Assembly: GCA_033977485.1 (NCBI GenBank)
Contig: CM066983.1
Span: 113,746,605-113,810,604 of the forward strand
DNA: 64,000 nucleotides
Source: Hydrangea macrophylla
Taxonomy: Eukaryota > Streptophyta > Magnoliopsida > Cornales > Hydrangeaceae
Reading direction: 5' to 3'
The notes under the pieces are model-generated. The model saw nothing but the letters and a program-made list of their open reading frames with translations, was not told the DNA's origin and did no database searches. Numbering within the stretch: position 1 is the stretch's first letter; every line of letters starts with the position of its first letter. Made by a program: the position numbers and the translations under genes. Of this stretch, positions 12,015-24,388 are shown one piece after another.

Positions 12015-13392
12015 AAACCACCCTGGATTCTGGTAATTACTTCCAATGCTAGCTGTTCAAATTCTTCTACCAACGTTGCTTGAGCTGTTAAATAATAAAC
12101 CAAATTTTTTGACGACTTTCGACTTAACGCATCGGCAACCACGTTAGCTTTACCCGGATGATACTGGATCTTCAAATCATAATCCTTCATCAATTCAAGC
12201 CATCTTCTCTGTCTCATATTCAGTTCCCTCTGGGTAAACAAATATTTCAGACTCTTGTGATCGGTGAATATCTCACACGTTTCCCCGTACAAATAGTGAC
12301 GCCAAATCTTTAACGCAAAGATCACCGCTGCCAATTCCAGATCATGAGTCGGATAATTCTTCTCGTGTGTCCTTAACTGCCTTGAAGCATAAGCTATAAC
12401 TTTACCCTCTTGCATTAGAAGACATCCCAGGCCCTGATGAGAAGCATCACTGTATATATTGAAACCTCCAGTACCCGACGGAATAGCCAATATCGGCGCT
12501 GAGGTTAACTTATCTTTCAACTTCTGAAAACAGTCTTCACATTCTTTACTCCACACAAAAGCCACATCCTTCCTCATCAATTGAGTCATCGAAGTCGCGA
12601 TTCTAGAAAAGTCTTGAACGAACCTTCTATAGTAACCAGCTAACCCCAAAAAACTTTGAATTTCAGAAATATTTGTCGGTCTCAACCAGTTCTTAACAGC
12701 TTCTATCTTTTGTGGGTCCACAGAGACACCATCCTTAGAGATCACGTGTCCAAGAAAAGAAACATTTGTCAACCAAAATTCACTTTTCTTTAACTTCCCA
12801 AATAGTTGCTTTTCTCTAAGTCGTTGCAAAACCAACCTTAAGTGTCGTTCATGTTCTTCTTGACTTCTGGAATAAATCAATATATCATCAATGAATACTA
12901 TCACAAATTCATCTAGATAAGTCTTGAACACCCTATTCATCAGGTCCATAAAAGCGGCTGGTGCATTTGTAACCCCAAAAGGCATGACAAGAAATTCGTA
13001 GTGCCCGTACCGAGTTCTGAAAGCTGTCTTCTCAACATCTTCAGCTTTTACCTTCAATTGGTGATACCCAGATCTCAAGTCAATCTTAGAAAATACTTGT
13101 GCCCCTTGCAATTGATCAAATAAGTCATCAATACGCGACAGTGGATACTTGTTCTTTATAGTCACCTTGTTGATTTGTCGGTAGTCAATACACATTCTCA
13201 TTGTTCCGTCCTTCTTCTTCACAAATAAAACCGGTGCACCCCACGGTGAAACACTAGACCGATGAACCCCTTATCTAGTAAATCTTGTAGTTGAGTTTTC
13301 AATTCTTTTAACTCTACCGGAGCCATTCTATACTGTGCCCGTGAAATTGGTTGAGTTCCTGGCATCACATCTATCCCAAACTCAATTTCCCT
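12015..13392 (-). pseudogene. element 1 pol, central part: reverse transcriptase and RNase H
   Basis: The frame open at 12015-13222 encodes RT blocks ([33 protein letters not shown] and the active-site box [13 protein letters not shown]) and RNase H ([23 protein letters not shown]). It ends at the solo LTR B junction. Upstream, between about 13222 and 13392, the frame is shifted by a small deletion near 13259 relative to the conserved protein. It then meets a TAG at 13393-13395. RT copies the element RNA into DNA and RNase H removes the RNA strand. Confidence 0.88.
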
Positions 13393-15066
13393 CTAAATCA
13401 ACACACTAGGTAAATCTTCTGGAAAGACGTCTGGAAATTCTTTCACTACTGGTATATCTTCTAATTTCAGTTCAGTACTTCTAGTGTCAAGTATACTACA
13501 CAAGAATCCCCAACATCCCTTTTTCAACAAACGACAAGCTCTGACAGCTGACACCAAATAAGGCGGTGATACTACACCCGTCCCTTGGAAACAAAATACA
13601 TCTTGATTGGGCAATCGAAATGTTACTCTTTTATTCTCACAATCAATAATGGCGTGATTTGCAGATAACCAATCCATCCCCAAAATGACATCAAAATGTT
13701 GAATAACCAATGGCACTAAGTCAACAGTCAAACCTCTACCATTCACATCTATCCCACAAGCTTTAAAGATACCCGAACTTACTAGTGGAGCTCCCGATGG
13801 AAGTGAAACAGACAAATCAAAATCTAGAAGTTCTAAGGGTTTATCCAAATATTTAGCAAATGGGTGTGAAACAAAAGAGTGAGTTGACCCCGAATCCAAT
13901 AATACTCTAGCAGGTTGTGAGAAAATAGGGAGTATACCTGAAACCACAGTATCAGCAGTAGTTGTCTCCCCAGGCTTGAGCTGAAAATACCTTCCTTGTC
14001 GTTGCTCCCTCCCTTGAGATTGTTGTTGAGGTGGCCTCTGACTTGGTGCACTTCCCACAGATGAACTAGCACTTACTGGTCCTCTCTTTTGGCAATTACG
14101 TTCCCGATGCCCCAGGTCACCACACAAATAACATCATATTCTGCTGTCATCTACACCTTGTCTCTGAGTAATACTTTGTCTTGGCACATTTTGTCTTGAT
14201 AGATTGGAACAATCTCTTGCCACATGTCCTGGCCGTTGACAGTTGTTGCAGATGATAGGAGATAAGTTGCACATTCCCCAATGATATCTACCACAGATCT
14301 GACACATGGGCTTGTTGCCCCCACTACCCGATGAACTCCCCAAACTCTGTCTCTTGGAACTGCCCTGTCCCTGAAATTGACTACCTCTTGGCCTCTTGAA
14401 TGGTTGACTTTGCCCTGGTGACAACACACCTCGCTCAGCAATTAGGGCCACATCTAACACTTCTGAATACGTCGATAGTCGGTGTGTATCTACTTTTCCC
14501 CTAATTTCATCACGAAGTCCTTCTTCGAATCGTCTTGCCCGAATAAACTCATTTGGAATCAAATCCATTGCAAATCTAGCCAAACTTGTAAACTGAGCTG
14601 CGTAATCCCTAACGCTCATATTACCCTGACTGAGATGAGAAAACTCTCGGGCCTTCTGATCACTGAAAGATCGAGGAATATATTGTTCCGAGAACTCCTC
14701 GATAAACCCATTCCAGGTAGTCGGTGCTCCTTGCCTTAGTACTGACGTCCACCAATTTTGTGCTTCTTCTTTCAGAGTATCTGATGCAAACAAGACCTTC
14801 TGTTCCTCTGTACATGGCCAAGCACGAAAAATTCTCTTCATATCGGTCAACCAATGGTCAGCTTTCATTGAATCAGGTTCTCCTTTGAACTGCCCTGGCT
14901 TTTGCTTGTAGAACATGGCAATAGTTGTTAGTTCTGTTCTTTGTTCTGAATTTGACAAGCTCGGTCCTTCCTCAGTAACTCGAGTTTCAGCCACTTTTAC
15001 CAACTTTTCCATAACAATTTCAATTCTGTCCATACGGGCCGAAGATGGGTTCTCACCTCCAGACAT
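13393..15066 (-). pseudogene. element 1 gag and aspartic protease
   Basis: Gag starts at the ATG at 15066 (an in-frame ATG at 15099 is the alternative). It carries the retrotransposon gag core (DHWLTDMKRIFRAW, AQNWWTSVL, IEEFSEQYIP), then Cys/His zinc knuckles (CNNCQRPGHVARDC and CYLCGDLGHRERNC). A TGA at 14134-14136 interrupts the second knuckle region in frame. Downstream is the protease with active site LLDSGSTHSF (DSG form). It ends with a TAG at 13393-13395. Gag forms the particle; protease cuts the polyprotein. Confidence 0.88.
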
Positions 15067-15242
15067 CCTTGCCTGGCACCCACAACAAAGTATATACATA
15101 CATGTTACTTTTAAATAAATTACAATGCATGCTAAATAACATTTTAAAGCATGCTAATAAACGTGTATGCATGATCGTATTACTACGTGTCATTGTGTGC
15201 ATACTCACGCATCGTCACTCGTTCCCAAGGCTCTAGCCTATT

Positions 15243-15254
15243 GCTCTGATACCA
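15243..15254 (-). other. primer-binding site of element 1 (tRNA-iMet)
   Basis: On the minus strand TGGTATCAGAGC lies six bases after the 5' LTR end. It is complementary to the 3' end of plant initiator-Met tRNA, the usual primer. The leader motif CCTTGGGAACGAGTGACG follows at about 15212-15230. Confidence 0.9.
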
Positions 15255-15260
15255 AAAATT

Positions 15261-17143
15261 TGTCACACCCCAACCCGCCCCCGCGAGCTAGGACACGTGT
15301 AACAAGCTAATAAACCAAACAATCATTTTTAACGTTCCAAAAATAACATTTTAAGGTGAAATACCAGGGGTAAAATATTCCTTATTTGAACAAAATAAAA
15401 AGAAATAAAATAAAGTTTTTACAACCATCGAATGGTACTTGGACAGAGTTCCCCCTATTACAGCACCATTTCCCCCTGTTAAACAAATATTTCAAATACC
15501 AAAATATCACCAAAACACTTGGAAAATATTTTTAAAACTTCAATCCACAGTTCATATTACAAGGATTTAATAAAAACTAAAACACAAACTTATCTCCAAA
15601 ATTTAAACACTAGGAATATAACTACTCATTTAAACTTCTTTACATATGAACATATTAAACAAAAAACTATTAATCTCGAGCTATTCAAGAACCCCCACAG
15701 TTCAGCGCTTCTCACTGTGATATTCGTCCGAATCTGCGTGGTCATTAGCCACAAAAATTGATTAAGCTTTCGCTTAGTGAGTACGTGGTGCTAATCATGC
15801 AATTGGAGTATTCAATGAATCATAACACCAATTAAATATTCACAACAATATATAGTCGCAGGCGTGTCAAGTAATCAATCACCATCGTATTGGACCCCTG
15901 GTTCTGGGCCTTTCTCACTTGTCGTCGCTTTTAAAGCGATATCACTCACTCTCATGTGACCGTAGTCAGTTCGTTGTGGTCGTCACCACCGTCCCCTTTT
16001 CTCTGAGGACTTCATCATCATCCCCCTTTTCTCTGAGGAATGGGCGTCCCTTATATACGGGCTAAATAATGGTGATTATCAATTGACACCCTTTGACCCA
16101 AATAAGCACATAAGCAACTCAACATGTCAACATGGCAATTTCAACATTTTAGACATGCTAAATAATAAATTATCACATGCTTTTCTACTTAATCATAAAT
16201 TAAGCATTCTAAGCATTTAATAACAATTAAAAGACATTAAACATCCAATTTTGGGATTAGGACACTCACCTCACGAATAAGTCTCAAATAAGCCTAGAAA
16301 TCTCAAATTCCTTTGCAATACTAGCTTTTAGATACTCCCAATGATATTCCTACATATATATTTCACATATATGTATCACCCCTTAAAATGTGTCGCAGAA
16401 AAACATTACCAAAATTGAAAAAGAAAGACATAGAAATAATCATCTCACCTTCACGAGTCTGAATATGGCTTCGGTTCGCGAAATAGAGGTCAGACGGCGA
16501 AGCTACAACGACGGAACGACAACGTGAAGTTTTTTTTTTCTTTTCCTTACCAACTCTTTGCGTCTCTGTCTGTATATCTATCTTAGTTCTCTTTTTTTTT
16601 TTTTTTTTTTTTCTGATTTAATGAGTCATAACCGACTCACTTATGAACATCTAATGTGATGTATTCAACTTAATCATATTTTCGTTTATATCCCCTAAAC
16701 TTCTTAAGTTCTATTATGAAACCCTCCGAATATTATATTAACTACCCCAATATCTAAGTGGATCGATATCTATGTCACGCGTGGGCCCCAATTGTGGTCC
16801 AAAATATTATATGAAGGTACTAATTAACGTACTAGTTATAAATCCAATTCCATTTTGCTCTTACTAGGGTACCCAAACTGGCACCATAAAATGCCACAAC
16901 TAACAATAAAATATTAAAACAATTTAACAAATATTCATTTAATCATATAAATGCAACTAAATGCAATTCATCTAATCTGGACCTCCCGTGGGTCCCATTT
17001 CACATCTATCCAACTGTGCCCTTTTCGAAGCACTTATCACATCGGGGTAACTGGAACTTATCCAAATATCACATGCAATTAATTATACTAATTAATGCAT
17101 GAAAAATAAATATTACTTCCATTTTCTGGGTATAGGTATTACA
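15261..17143 (-). repeat. 5' LTR of element 1
   Basis: 1883 bp, near-identical to the left LTR with a few substitutions, a longer T-run (about 16594-16612) and the 42-bp segment lost from the left copy. TATATAAG box at 16050-16057 (minus strand). Few differences mean a fairly recent insertion. Confidence 0.93.
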
Positions 17144-17148
17144 GCAAT

Positions 17149-17223
17149 CCTCCCCAATCCTGGATGAAATGCGAACTGACTAAAATAGAACTCGAAAGGG
17201 GAGTTGGTTGAAAGATGAGCTGT
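17149..17223 (-). mobile_element. non-LTR retroposon, second fragment
   Basis: A 75-bp piece between the right end of element 1 and the Tat/Ogre-like solo LTR. By the target duplications on both sides it continues the retroposon fragment at 6521-6645. Confidence 0.6.
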
Positions 17224-18280
17224 TGTAGACACCCCATTTTGTCTGCTATCAGATTTAGGTGACCCATAGCTTGGTGGTTCACAATGATCGAAAAAGACTC
17301 AAAAGGACTCCTGGAAGTTAGTTATATTTCTCAAAATGCTCAGAATGACCAAAATGCCCCTGAAAGCCCAAAAGCTTCGAGATTTGGACCAAAAGTTCTG
17401 GAAACATGCTATGTTGTAAGAAAAGTAAGAAAATGAGTTTTTAAGTAAAATCAGATGAAATCGTCAGCTCCCAGAGACCCCCGGAAGTCCCGGAAGTTCC
17501 CGGAAAGTCCCCGTTGACCGGTTTGACCAAGGTTTGATCAAGTTTGACCAAGGTTTGACCAAGGTTGACCGAAATCGTCCAAATTCGCTGGAATCATTCT
17601 AAGAAAATCGAACAAAAACGTCAGCTCCTGGGAGCTCCCAGAGGTTTCCAGAACTTCCCGGAAATCCCAGGTTTGACCAGTTTGACCAAAAGTTGACTTT
17701 GAAACCGGAGCACCGTAAAAACTTTCAAACATTTTTCATGGATACTAGAGGTCAATAGCTTTCCAACGTTATATCGCACATAATTTCTGGATTTAAAACG
17801 GATTTATTATGAATTTTCGAAGGAGAAAAAGGCGATTAAATCGGCTTTTATCGCGAATACCGCAAAACTTTTCAAAGTGACCTATCTCCAAACTATTTTT
17901 TATGTAAAATAGTCCCCATTACCTTTCCAACGGTATATCACAACCTTAATTTGGAGTTCGTATGCATTTTCTGTGAATTTCGGACGAAATAGGGCCTTTT
18001 CACGATCGAATACCGGAACCTTTGGGGGCCTAAACAGCATTATCTGGACGAAGGAGGAGCAGTGCCGCCGCGGAACTGGCCCACTACCATCGCGGCACAG
18101 GCCCAGTGCCGCCGCGGCACTCTCCCCCAGAACAGTCCACTTTTGTAATTTATTTTGGGGGTCCAATTTGATATATTAGAAATCAAAACGACGTAGTTTT
18201 GGTTCCCAGCGTATTTTGGACCACTGGGAGACCATTTTAAACTTTTTAAAACTCCATTTACCCCCCCCCCCCCCTTTTCC

Positions 18281-18288
18281 TATAAAAG
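18281..18288 (+). promoter_or_regulatory. TATA box in the Tat/Ogre-like LTR
   Basis: TATAAAAG follows a C-run (18261-18274) and precedes a GA-rich leader (18307-18380). This is a typical core promoter layout, placing the U3/R border near 18310. Confidence 0.6.
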
Positions 18289-18789
18289 AAGCCATTTACT
18301 TCCATTTAGGGAGAGAGATGGAAGCTTAGAGAGAGCTTAGGAAGAAACTCGAGAGAAATATAGAGAGAGAAAGAGAGGAAGTAGTCTTCTTCTTCCATTT
18401 TTTTCAATCAAAGTGAGTTTTAATCTTATTTTCTTCCATTACCTCTCATATTCTCCACATTCAAATCATCTCCAACCACCATTCTTGAGTATTTATGAGA
18501 TAGGAAGCTACTTCTATGTCCAAATGTCACCACATATGAGTGAAACACCAAGCTACAAGTTCAATATCTCAATGAATATCAACTATTGATTGCTATTTGA
18601 ATGTTTGTTTACTTTGATGTTCATCTCTCTCTTAACCTCATTTCTTTTAACTTTTCTTTGATTATTTAGTTGTTCATCATCATCTAGATGACATGTTGTT
18701 TGAGGAGAGTGAATCCTTATGGATAGTAGCTCTTGAGCTCAAAGACATGTTTGATGGATGATGATTCTACCTTCAATACATTCATATGT

Positions 18790-20400
18790 ATTCTTGAAGT
18801 CATATTCTCAAACAAAACTATGTTTGTGCAAATAATATTGGGAGTTCTTTGATGATTTAATGTTGGATGGGGTTCTAAGTGGTCACATGGTCATCTCAAG
18901 AGTTTAAGTTCATGCTTTGAACATCTATTTCAAAACCCCCAATCAAGAACTCAAACTCTATTTCAAAACCCAAATCCATTTTCTTCAAGAATGATCCAAA
19001 ACATTGAGTTGTTCAGATTCAAAGATTTGTTTTGAATTAAATACTTGAGTTATGATGATGAAATCACTTGGAAAATCTTCCTAAGACATCATAGTTTGTC
19101 TCCAATTGTTCCCATCAATTATAGAGATGTGAAAGTATTATTTTCGGATTTAAGAAGTTCATATTCATAATCTGCCTCTGTTCTCACAGAATGTTTACCT
19201 GACATCTTGCACTTACTTTGGATTTTTCGTCACTGTACATATATCTTTTCTAATTTTTTTTTATGAAACTTGGGTGTCTTAGGAAACTTTTGGTATATAA
19301 TGGGTCATCATAAACCCTTTCTTTGATTTATGAAAAATCATACAAAATCAGTCAACAGTGCAGCTTTTGTTTCTGAGTCATGTGTACATTCTGATTTATT
19401 TCTTTTAATCTGTGATAGCTATTGAGGTTTTCTTTTTGGGTTATTTTCTAGACACAATAAGGATGATCTCTGATTTTTACCACATTTTTCTAGGCATGTT
19501 TGACCTCCCATTATGATGTTATAAAGTGATGCATACAGTCTGTCCACTATTCACAGCATGTCATTTTTTGACTTTCACACTTTGATGCAACACTCTCTTG
19601 TATCTAGATGAACCCATATCCCATGAATATGTTCTTTACTACTCTTAGCATGCTATATCATATCATGTATCATCTATCCTCTCATGTATCATACTCCCAT
19701 AGATTCTTGAGTTTGGTTTCCAAATAAAACCATGTTTTGCAAATACTTGGGAAGTTCTTGAAATGAGTTAGGAATTGATATTCCAAGTGGTTAGGATATT
19801 CATCCAAGTTCTGGAAATATGCTTTCAAAACCTCTATTTCAAAACCCCTCTTAAAACCCCTCATTTTGATCTCAAGAAAGAAAACTCTAGTTTTTCCAAA
19901 AATCTTCAAAACAGTGAGTCAAAACAGTGAGTGATCTGAGTTCAAAGATTTCTCTAGAACTCAATACTCAATGTATGGATGTAAGACCACTTGGAAAATC
20001 TTCCTAACTCATTAGAGAACACCCACGATTTTTGGTTTGACTTGGAAATACTTGAATATGGTCCATTTGGACCCAAACATTCTCCCCAGATATTCTGTTT
20101 TTGCTGTCACAGCAGCTTGGTCTACTTTCAACTTATTTCACAGAAAACTTTTCCAAAAGGGGTGGTCCTAACTTATTTTTTCCTTTAACTTCAATGTCTT
20201 ATGAAACTTTCTGTATAATATGGGCCTCTAGATCTCTTTTTTTTTTTCTAAGATTTTCTAACATTTCAGTCGACAGTACAAACTCTGTTTCTGAGTGACC
20301 TCTATTGTGTATATGATTTCTCTCAATATGTGATAGTTATTAAAGATTGGATTTTTGGGTTGTGTTCTAGACACAATAAGGGAGATCTCCATAAAAAATC
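18790..20400 (+). repeat. diverged internal duplication (about 0.85 kb x 2) within the Tat/Ogre-like LTR
   Basis: Blocks around 18790-19480 recur in order at 19690-20390. Shared landmarks are ATTCTTGAG, CTATTTCAAAACCC, CACTTGGAAAATCTTCCTAA, CTCTGTTTCTGAGT-like text and TTCTAGACACAATAAGG (19449 and 20367). The copies are clearly diverged, so the duplication is old and probably part of the family LTR. Confidence 0.6.
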
Positions 20401-21410
20401 ATGCATTGAAAACATTCCTAACCCCTCTTTTCAATTTCCAAAAGATCATGGTACTATTCTGTCCACTATTCACAGCAAGCATACTTTTACTTCCATCCTT
20501 TGATTTGATGCTTACATGTACCCCAAATTAGCTCACATCTTAGGAAGTAGTTCATACTACATTTGTACATATCCCATGATGATTTCATTCATTTATTCAT
20601 ACACATCCTAGACTTCTAAGTCATTCTAGAAATCCATGAACACAAAGCACACTACAGTCTTTACACATTCTAGATACATACATTGCATCCATGCAAAGAT
20701 TTAGAGTTTTTGTAACTCTTAATCTAAGAAGATTATAAGGAATGATCATGATCACATGTTCATGCTTCCCCTCGATCTAATCATCCTTTCTCATCCGTCC
20801 CGGGGATTGAGAGATCTTCTCTTCTCAAATATTAGCATGCATCATTCTAGCTTGCTAAGCATATTTTGATTTCTTTGTTTATTTGTTTCAATAACAATTC
20901 ATGTCCCCCTTTAGATTAGGAAGTCTTGATTATTTGATACATGATTAGACGATTTTTCCTAGGTTTATTTGTGTGATCTTTCACTTTGCATTGTATGATA
21001 TTTGACTTAGATCTTATGAATGATATCTTATCTTTAGATCTTCCATTTCAAATTTTCTTATGTGATGTAACATACTATCATAGTATTAATTGTCGAACCA
21101 TACATAGTATAAGATGATTATTTGGATGCTAGTTGAGGCCCGTCGAAAGACGGGGCGAGTTGAGGGTGTTTTAGTCGCGATAAAGGCTCCTTCCTCTCTC
21201 GTACCAAAACTCCGAGCAAGTTCTTTGGTTATGAAGGGCCGGTGCCCTTTATCCATTTGGGTGAGTCAAAATTAGGTTTCTTGGTTCCTTAAAGACCAAG
21301 TGATGACTCTGTATCTGTTTTCAACAGACCTTTTCTCTCTCTTTTTCAAATCAATTTCAAAATGATTTCAAAAACAAGCAAGTGGTGGAATCCCGCGTGT
21401 CCACAGCTGC

Positions 21411-21468
21411 CACAAAACCCATACCAAAAATCATCCAAAAGCTCACCGTGATTGCGAAAAGTCCCACC
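21411..21468 (-). mobile_element. non-LTR retroposon, third fragment
   Basis: A 58-bp piece between the duplications of the Tat/Ogre-like solo LTR and solo LTR C; it joins the fragments at 17149-17223 and 24073-24382. Confidence 0.55.
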
Positions 21469-24067
21469 TGTCACACCCCAACACCCCCCCAACCCTGGTG
21501 GATTAGGACACGTGTAACAATGCTATCTGCTCCCAAAATACACTAATTAACAAAGAAATATGTGAATTACTATAAAACACATGAGTTAACCAACATAAAA
21601 GAACTTTGTTGTGACAAAACAGCCCTAAGGGAAAAATGGTCATAAATAAAATATGGTTAAATTATATATCAAAAGGTAGCTCTTTGAGTCCTGGGTTCCA
21701 ACATAAAAAACGGTGCACGAATCTGAGTTTTCTAGAAAGAGTTATGCACATTTATGTAAAAATCGACGTGCATCAAATTTGCACGCGGATCGATCTGAAT
21801 TAGTAAAAACCAGCAGAATGTCCTCCAAAATGCCCGAATCGATCCCCCTTTGTACCCGGATCAATTCGGCTCTGCAGAAATTGATTTTTTAAACCCTGTT
21901 TTTACAAGCCAAATTAAAACATACCACAACCTATCCAAACTTCATGAAACTTTAGGAAAACACTTAAAAACATTTCTAAATTCTTCCAAACAATAACCAA
22001 ACATGTAAAGCTCCATACAACTACAATTGGATCATAGCAAACTATTAAACCTCAAATATTGCCAAGTTTGCTCAAACATAGAAAACTTATTGAAAAGGAA
22101 TCCATAAACTTTACAAACAACGTGATTACAACCAAAACTCCTTCAAAACATATATACAAACTCTTTTGAGCCAAAATAAACCATAACACTCATCCTTTGC
22201 TTAAAACCACATAGTTATGAGAATTTTATCCAAAACATTTCAAAACTTTGCATACCTCTTGGTTATAACCAAAACTAGTCCAAAACATTAGTGACACCGT
22301 TCCGGACTTGTCAGAAAGGCTCATCTTTATCAACATACACAAACCATAGTTTTAACTTAAGGAAAAACATAGAATTCTCAAAAAAAACTCTTAATCCCTA
22401 AATACTTATATTACAACATAAGTTCTATAATTCCCAAAACAACAAGATACATAGCTAAGTAATATTATAGACATATAGAACAAGTCTCAAATCTCCCCAA
22501 CTCTCAAACTTTAATCACTTCCTCCCCGCGTCTTGTTCCGAACCTGCGGTGGTTGTTATTTATTACAACAGAAAAGGAAAGTGATTTTCTTAACCATTAC
22601 GCTTAGTGAACAATCTAAACATGATTGAATACTTAACATGTGCAATGCAACAATTCAACATGTTAGAATTAGTTTTATTAGCTTTAGGGTAGTTTAGTCT
22701 TTTCTTTTATATTAGGGTAATACTGTATACCTAGATATTCTATTATTATTGCCTCTTCTTTTTCATTGTATTCATTCATTCAGTTTTAGTGTTATGAAAA
22801 ACTCTAGCTCTCTTTTCTCTTTCCCTTTGTTGTTTTCTTGATTATTTAATATATTCACACAACACACAACTCATATTCGTGATTACTAAATTACCGGTTC
22901 AATAATTCATTTAGACTTGAAGACCTTCCCCTACCGCGTGGTCACTTCGATTCCTTGGATTTCCGATTTCAACAAATTTTTCTCCTTCTCCAACCTTATT
23001 ACACCCAATAATGAATCATTTTTCCAAGTATTCATTGATCACCACATAATCACATAAGCACATAAGCATGTCAACTTTTACATATTTGACATTTAATTCT
23101 CAATATAGCATATTCATAGCTTCCAAACATGAATTTACCATGTAACACATTAAACCATAGTCATTCTTAGTTAGAAAACTCACCTCTCCAGATTATTTCC
23201 AAATTAACCCTAAGAATCATGAATTCTTGTGAATCCTAGCTCAATATTAAACCTGTAACAATCCTACATAGATACGGTACACCGTATGTCACCGACTAAA
23301 AGTGGGTAGCCAAAAATGTTATCGAAACTTAAAATAGATTACATGTATGTGTTCCTCTTACCTCCACGAGTCCGAATACGGCTTCGGTTCGCGAATTGTA
23401 TAACGAACGGTGACGTAACGGCATGGTTACGGCGTCGGAGTTACGTATTCTTCCTCTCTCTCTCGGTCTCTCTTCTCTAACTGTTTGTCTTTCTTTTCAT
23501 CTTGTTTTAATTGAGAGACACTAGGCGTATCTTCCTTTAACAATTCAAGTTATGACTCACCACCACTATTTACATTAGCCCCTCCTCAACTTTTCAAACT
23601 CTATTATGAAATTCCCAAACGTTTTATTAACTACCCAATTAACTAAATGGGTGTTTGTCTAAGTCCCGTATGGGTCTCAAACATGGTCCCAAATATTTTA
23701 TGAAGTTGCTATCGTACCTACTAATTATGTATCTTTTTCATTTATGCTCTTACATGGATAGCCAAACTGGTACCAAAAGCTAGCACATGTAGCAATATAA
23801 TATAAAACAACTTTAGACATGTACTCATTTAATCATATCAAATTCATCTAATCTTTTAAATGCAAATTATTTTATCCAGCCATTCACTGGGTCCTATTTT
23901 ATTACATGTCCCTCCTCACTGGAGAATTTTCAACTGTGTTCTTTACTGAACAATTTTTCTACAGGCAAGTCCAAAGCCTTCCCTTAATCTATAATATACA
24001 TTAATTATAATAATTAATACATATTAACATGAAAATTAAATCTCTTTTCCCGGGTATGGCTGTTATA
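21469..24067 (-). mobile_element. solo LTR C
   Basis: On the minus strand it runs TATAACAGCC...GGGGTGTGACA with perfect target duplications CCACC (21464-21468 and 24068-24072). It is 2599 bp including a smaller insertion at 22661-22974. Its 3' end resembles the element 1 LTR (CACGTGTCCTA...GGTGTGACA), while its 5' end shares the TA...CA form with element 3. No coding sequence. Confidence 0.85.
22661..22974 (+). mobile_element. short LTR-like insertion (copia or TRIM type) inside solo LTR C
   Basis: The segment starts TGTTAGAATT and ends GATTTCAACA, partly inverted termini. It contains promoter/leader-like text (CTCTAGCTCTCTTTTCTC) typical of small copia LTRs. CAACA occurs just before it and at its end, so the exact border and target duplication are ambiguous. 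Confidence 0.4.
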
Positions 24068-24072
24068 CCACC

Positions 24073-24382
24073 ATATGCCAGATCTAACAAAATACCACTA
24101 GATCTGATAGAGACAGTGCTAGATCTGTACGTGAAAACACCAAATCTATATTAGAGAACATCAGATCCGAAAGAATACAAGCTGAAATTGCAAGGGAAGA
24201 GTCGAATCAAGCCATAAGAAAGTGAGCATGTGGAGAAACCAAAACCATAACAAAAAGCCTTTCAAAAAGAGAGATCAAAGTACCAAACCCCGCACAGATG
24301 AGGGACAAACCCTCACAGAGATGGGACAACAAACAAAGCAAAAAGCAAAAAGTCCAAGGGCTCCCCATGGAAGGAGAATTCT
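24073..24382 (-). mobile_element. non-LTR retroposon, 5' fragment
   Basis: The largest piece (310 bp) of the interrupted retroposon; its outer edge abuts the 12-bp duplication GAAATTGGTGTG. It holds repeated AGATCT motifs and no convincing reading frame (short open frames on both strands overlap without family motifs). It may be a LINE 5' region or a processed noncoding RNA. Confidence 0.6.
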
Positions 24383-24388
24383 GAAATT

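Larger units (their letters stand above)
6646..17143 (-). mobile_element. element 1: Ty3/gypsy LTR retrotransposon, Tekay/Del-like
   Basis: A complete element with perfect 5-bp target duplications GCAAT (6641-6645 and 17144-17148). It has two near-identical LTRs (6646-8476 and 15261-17143), a primer-binding site and a polypurine tract. In transcription order (right to left) it encodes gag, protease, RT, RNase H, integrase and a chromodomain-like tail. Solo LTR B (9980-12014, TSD AAACC) sits inside pol. Without it the element is about 8.46 kb. The coding region also has an in-frame TGA, a TAG and a frameshift, so it is not autonomous now. The LTR family is shared with the host element at 27354-55555. 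Confidence 0.95.
17224..21405 (+). mobile_element. large solo LTR, Tat/Ogre-like
   Basis: 4182 bp, starting TGTAGACACC and ending GTGTCCACA, which are near-perfect inverted termini. The flanks GCTGT (17219-17223) and GCTGC (21406-21410) form a 5-bp duplication with one change. A TATA box TATAAAAG at 18281-18288 and GC-rich blocks at about 18059-18120 lie inside. The size, the start TGTAGACACCCC and the end region with a GGTGGAATCCCGCG-type block fit Tat/Ogre LTRs, but that lineage call is from memory of family features. No internal coding region remains. Confidence 0.8.

Noticed and set aside
13833..14441. Secondary minus-strand frames inside gag/protease of element 1
   Set aside because: Shifted-frame shadows of the real gag-protease frame, which has zinc knuckles and the protease site.
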